In this document: positions 46,206 through 46,360 of the stretch, one piece after another
How the letters are laid out: each line of letters starts with the position of its first letter
Numbering within the stretch: position 1 is the stretch's first letter
Assembly: GCF_902826915.1 (NCBI RefSeq)
Contig: NZ_CADEGP010000015.1
Coordinates: 1-46,360, forward strand
DNA from: an uncultured Nitrosomonas sp.
GTDB taxonomy: Bacteria > Pseudomonadota > Gammaproteobacteria > Burkholderiales > Nitrosomonadaceae
DNA: 46,360 bases
Reading direction: 5' to 3'
The notes under the pieces: model-generated
Seen by the model: only the letters and a program-made list of their open reading frames with translations
What the model was told of the DNA's origin: nothing
The model's database searches: none
Position numbers and translations under genes: made by a program

Positions 46206-46360
46206 ATGAACTACCCGCTAAAAAGACACTTAGTTTTAAGACTCATTATTGGCACATGTTTAAGTGTTATGACCGCATCACAGGCATATGCCCAGGATAC
46301 GGCAGCTCAACGCATCAAGCAACTGGAAAGTACCCTGCAACAGATTCAAGATGAATTGAA
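46206..46360 (+). CDS. N-terminus of a probable outer-membrane porin (cut by window end)
   Basis: Only the first 51 codons are present. A signal peptide (MNYPLKRHLVLRLIIGTCLS, ending QAYA near residue 28) is followed by a short coiled coil (AAQRIKQLESTLQQIQDEL). This signal plus N-terminal coiled-coil layout is typical of trimeric porins of the OprO/OprP and DcaP types. The barrel lies beyond the window, so the class is not certain. Confidence 0.6.
   Translation, partial: MNYPLKRHLVLRLIIGTCLSVMTASQAYAQDTAAQRIKQLESTLQQIQDEL

Overview
The window reads as chromosomal DNA of a Gram-negative betaproteobacterium, most likely a Nitrosomonadaceae (Nitrosomonas-like) ammonia oxidiser. This is an inference. 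It rests on the mix of betaproteobacterial housekeeping gene orders (PHP–YciO–M50–trpS–scpA–scpB; gatCAB back to back with mreBCD–mrdA–rodA–rlpA), an NnrS-type nitric-oxide-related membrane protein, and an unusual number of periplasmic copper proteins. No amo, hao, rRNA or tRNA gene is present to settle it.

Layout. 0.1–1.4 kb: hairpin repeat and nnrS. 1.6–6.4 kb: a compact + strand housekeeping cluster (PHP phosphoesterase, YciO/Sua5-like protein, site-2-protease-like protein, trpS, scpA, scpB). 6.5–10.8 kb: a MscS-type channel, a DAACS symporter and suhB on the - strand. 11.2–15.9 kb: a LuxR-type response regulator, then two adjacent multicopper-oxidase-like genes and a strong terminator. 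16.6–27.1 kb: a DCC protein, gatCAB (-) and the rod-shape/elongasome operon mreB-mreC-mreD-mrdA-rodA-rlpA (+). 27.1–28.2 kb: a decayed guanylate-kinase-like gene and an inverted-repeat-rich spacer. 28.5–31.6 kb: ydbH-ynbE-ydbL (envelope lipid transport). 31.7–36.9 kb (-): an ABC exporter, lolD, lolC/E, a Crp-family regulator and a second RlpA. 37.1–38.0 kb: speB-like ureohydrolase. 38.1–46.4 kb: an accessory surface/copper region with a Gly/Ser/Asp-repeat outer-membrane protein, a GGTG-repeat DUF5666 protein, a DUF6502 protein, an operator-like palindrome cluster, a small secreted protein, a cupredoxin/beta-propeller protein, an acidic probable type-I-secreted protein and the start of a probable porin.

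The strongest candidate for something undescribed is the pair at 12136–15931. Both proteins are two-domain multicopper-oxidase-like, and each has lost the copper ligands the other keeps. The first retains both domain-1 HxH pairs but has lost the domain-2 trinuclear ligands and the type-1 Cys. The second has lost the domain-1 pairs but retains a full HTFHLH and HCHxxxHxxxxM set. In two-domain oxidases the trinuclear centre forms between domain 1 of one chain and domain 2 of the next, so the pair could make an obligate hetero-oligomeric oxidase. The second subunit is also fused to an amicyanin-like CxxHxxM cupredoxin and a His-rich beta-propeller. That cupredoxin-propeller module recurs on its own at 42985–44805, in the accessory region.
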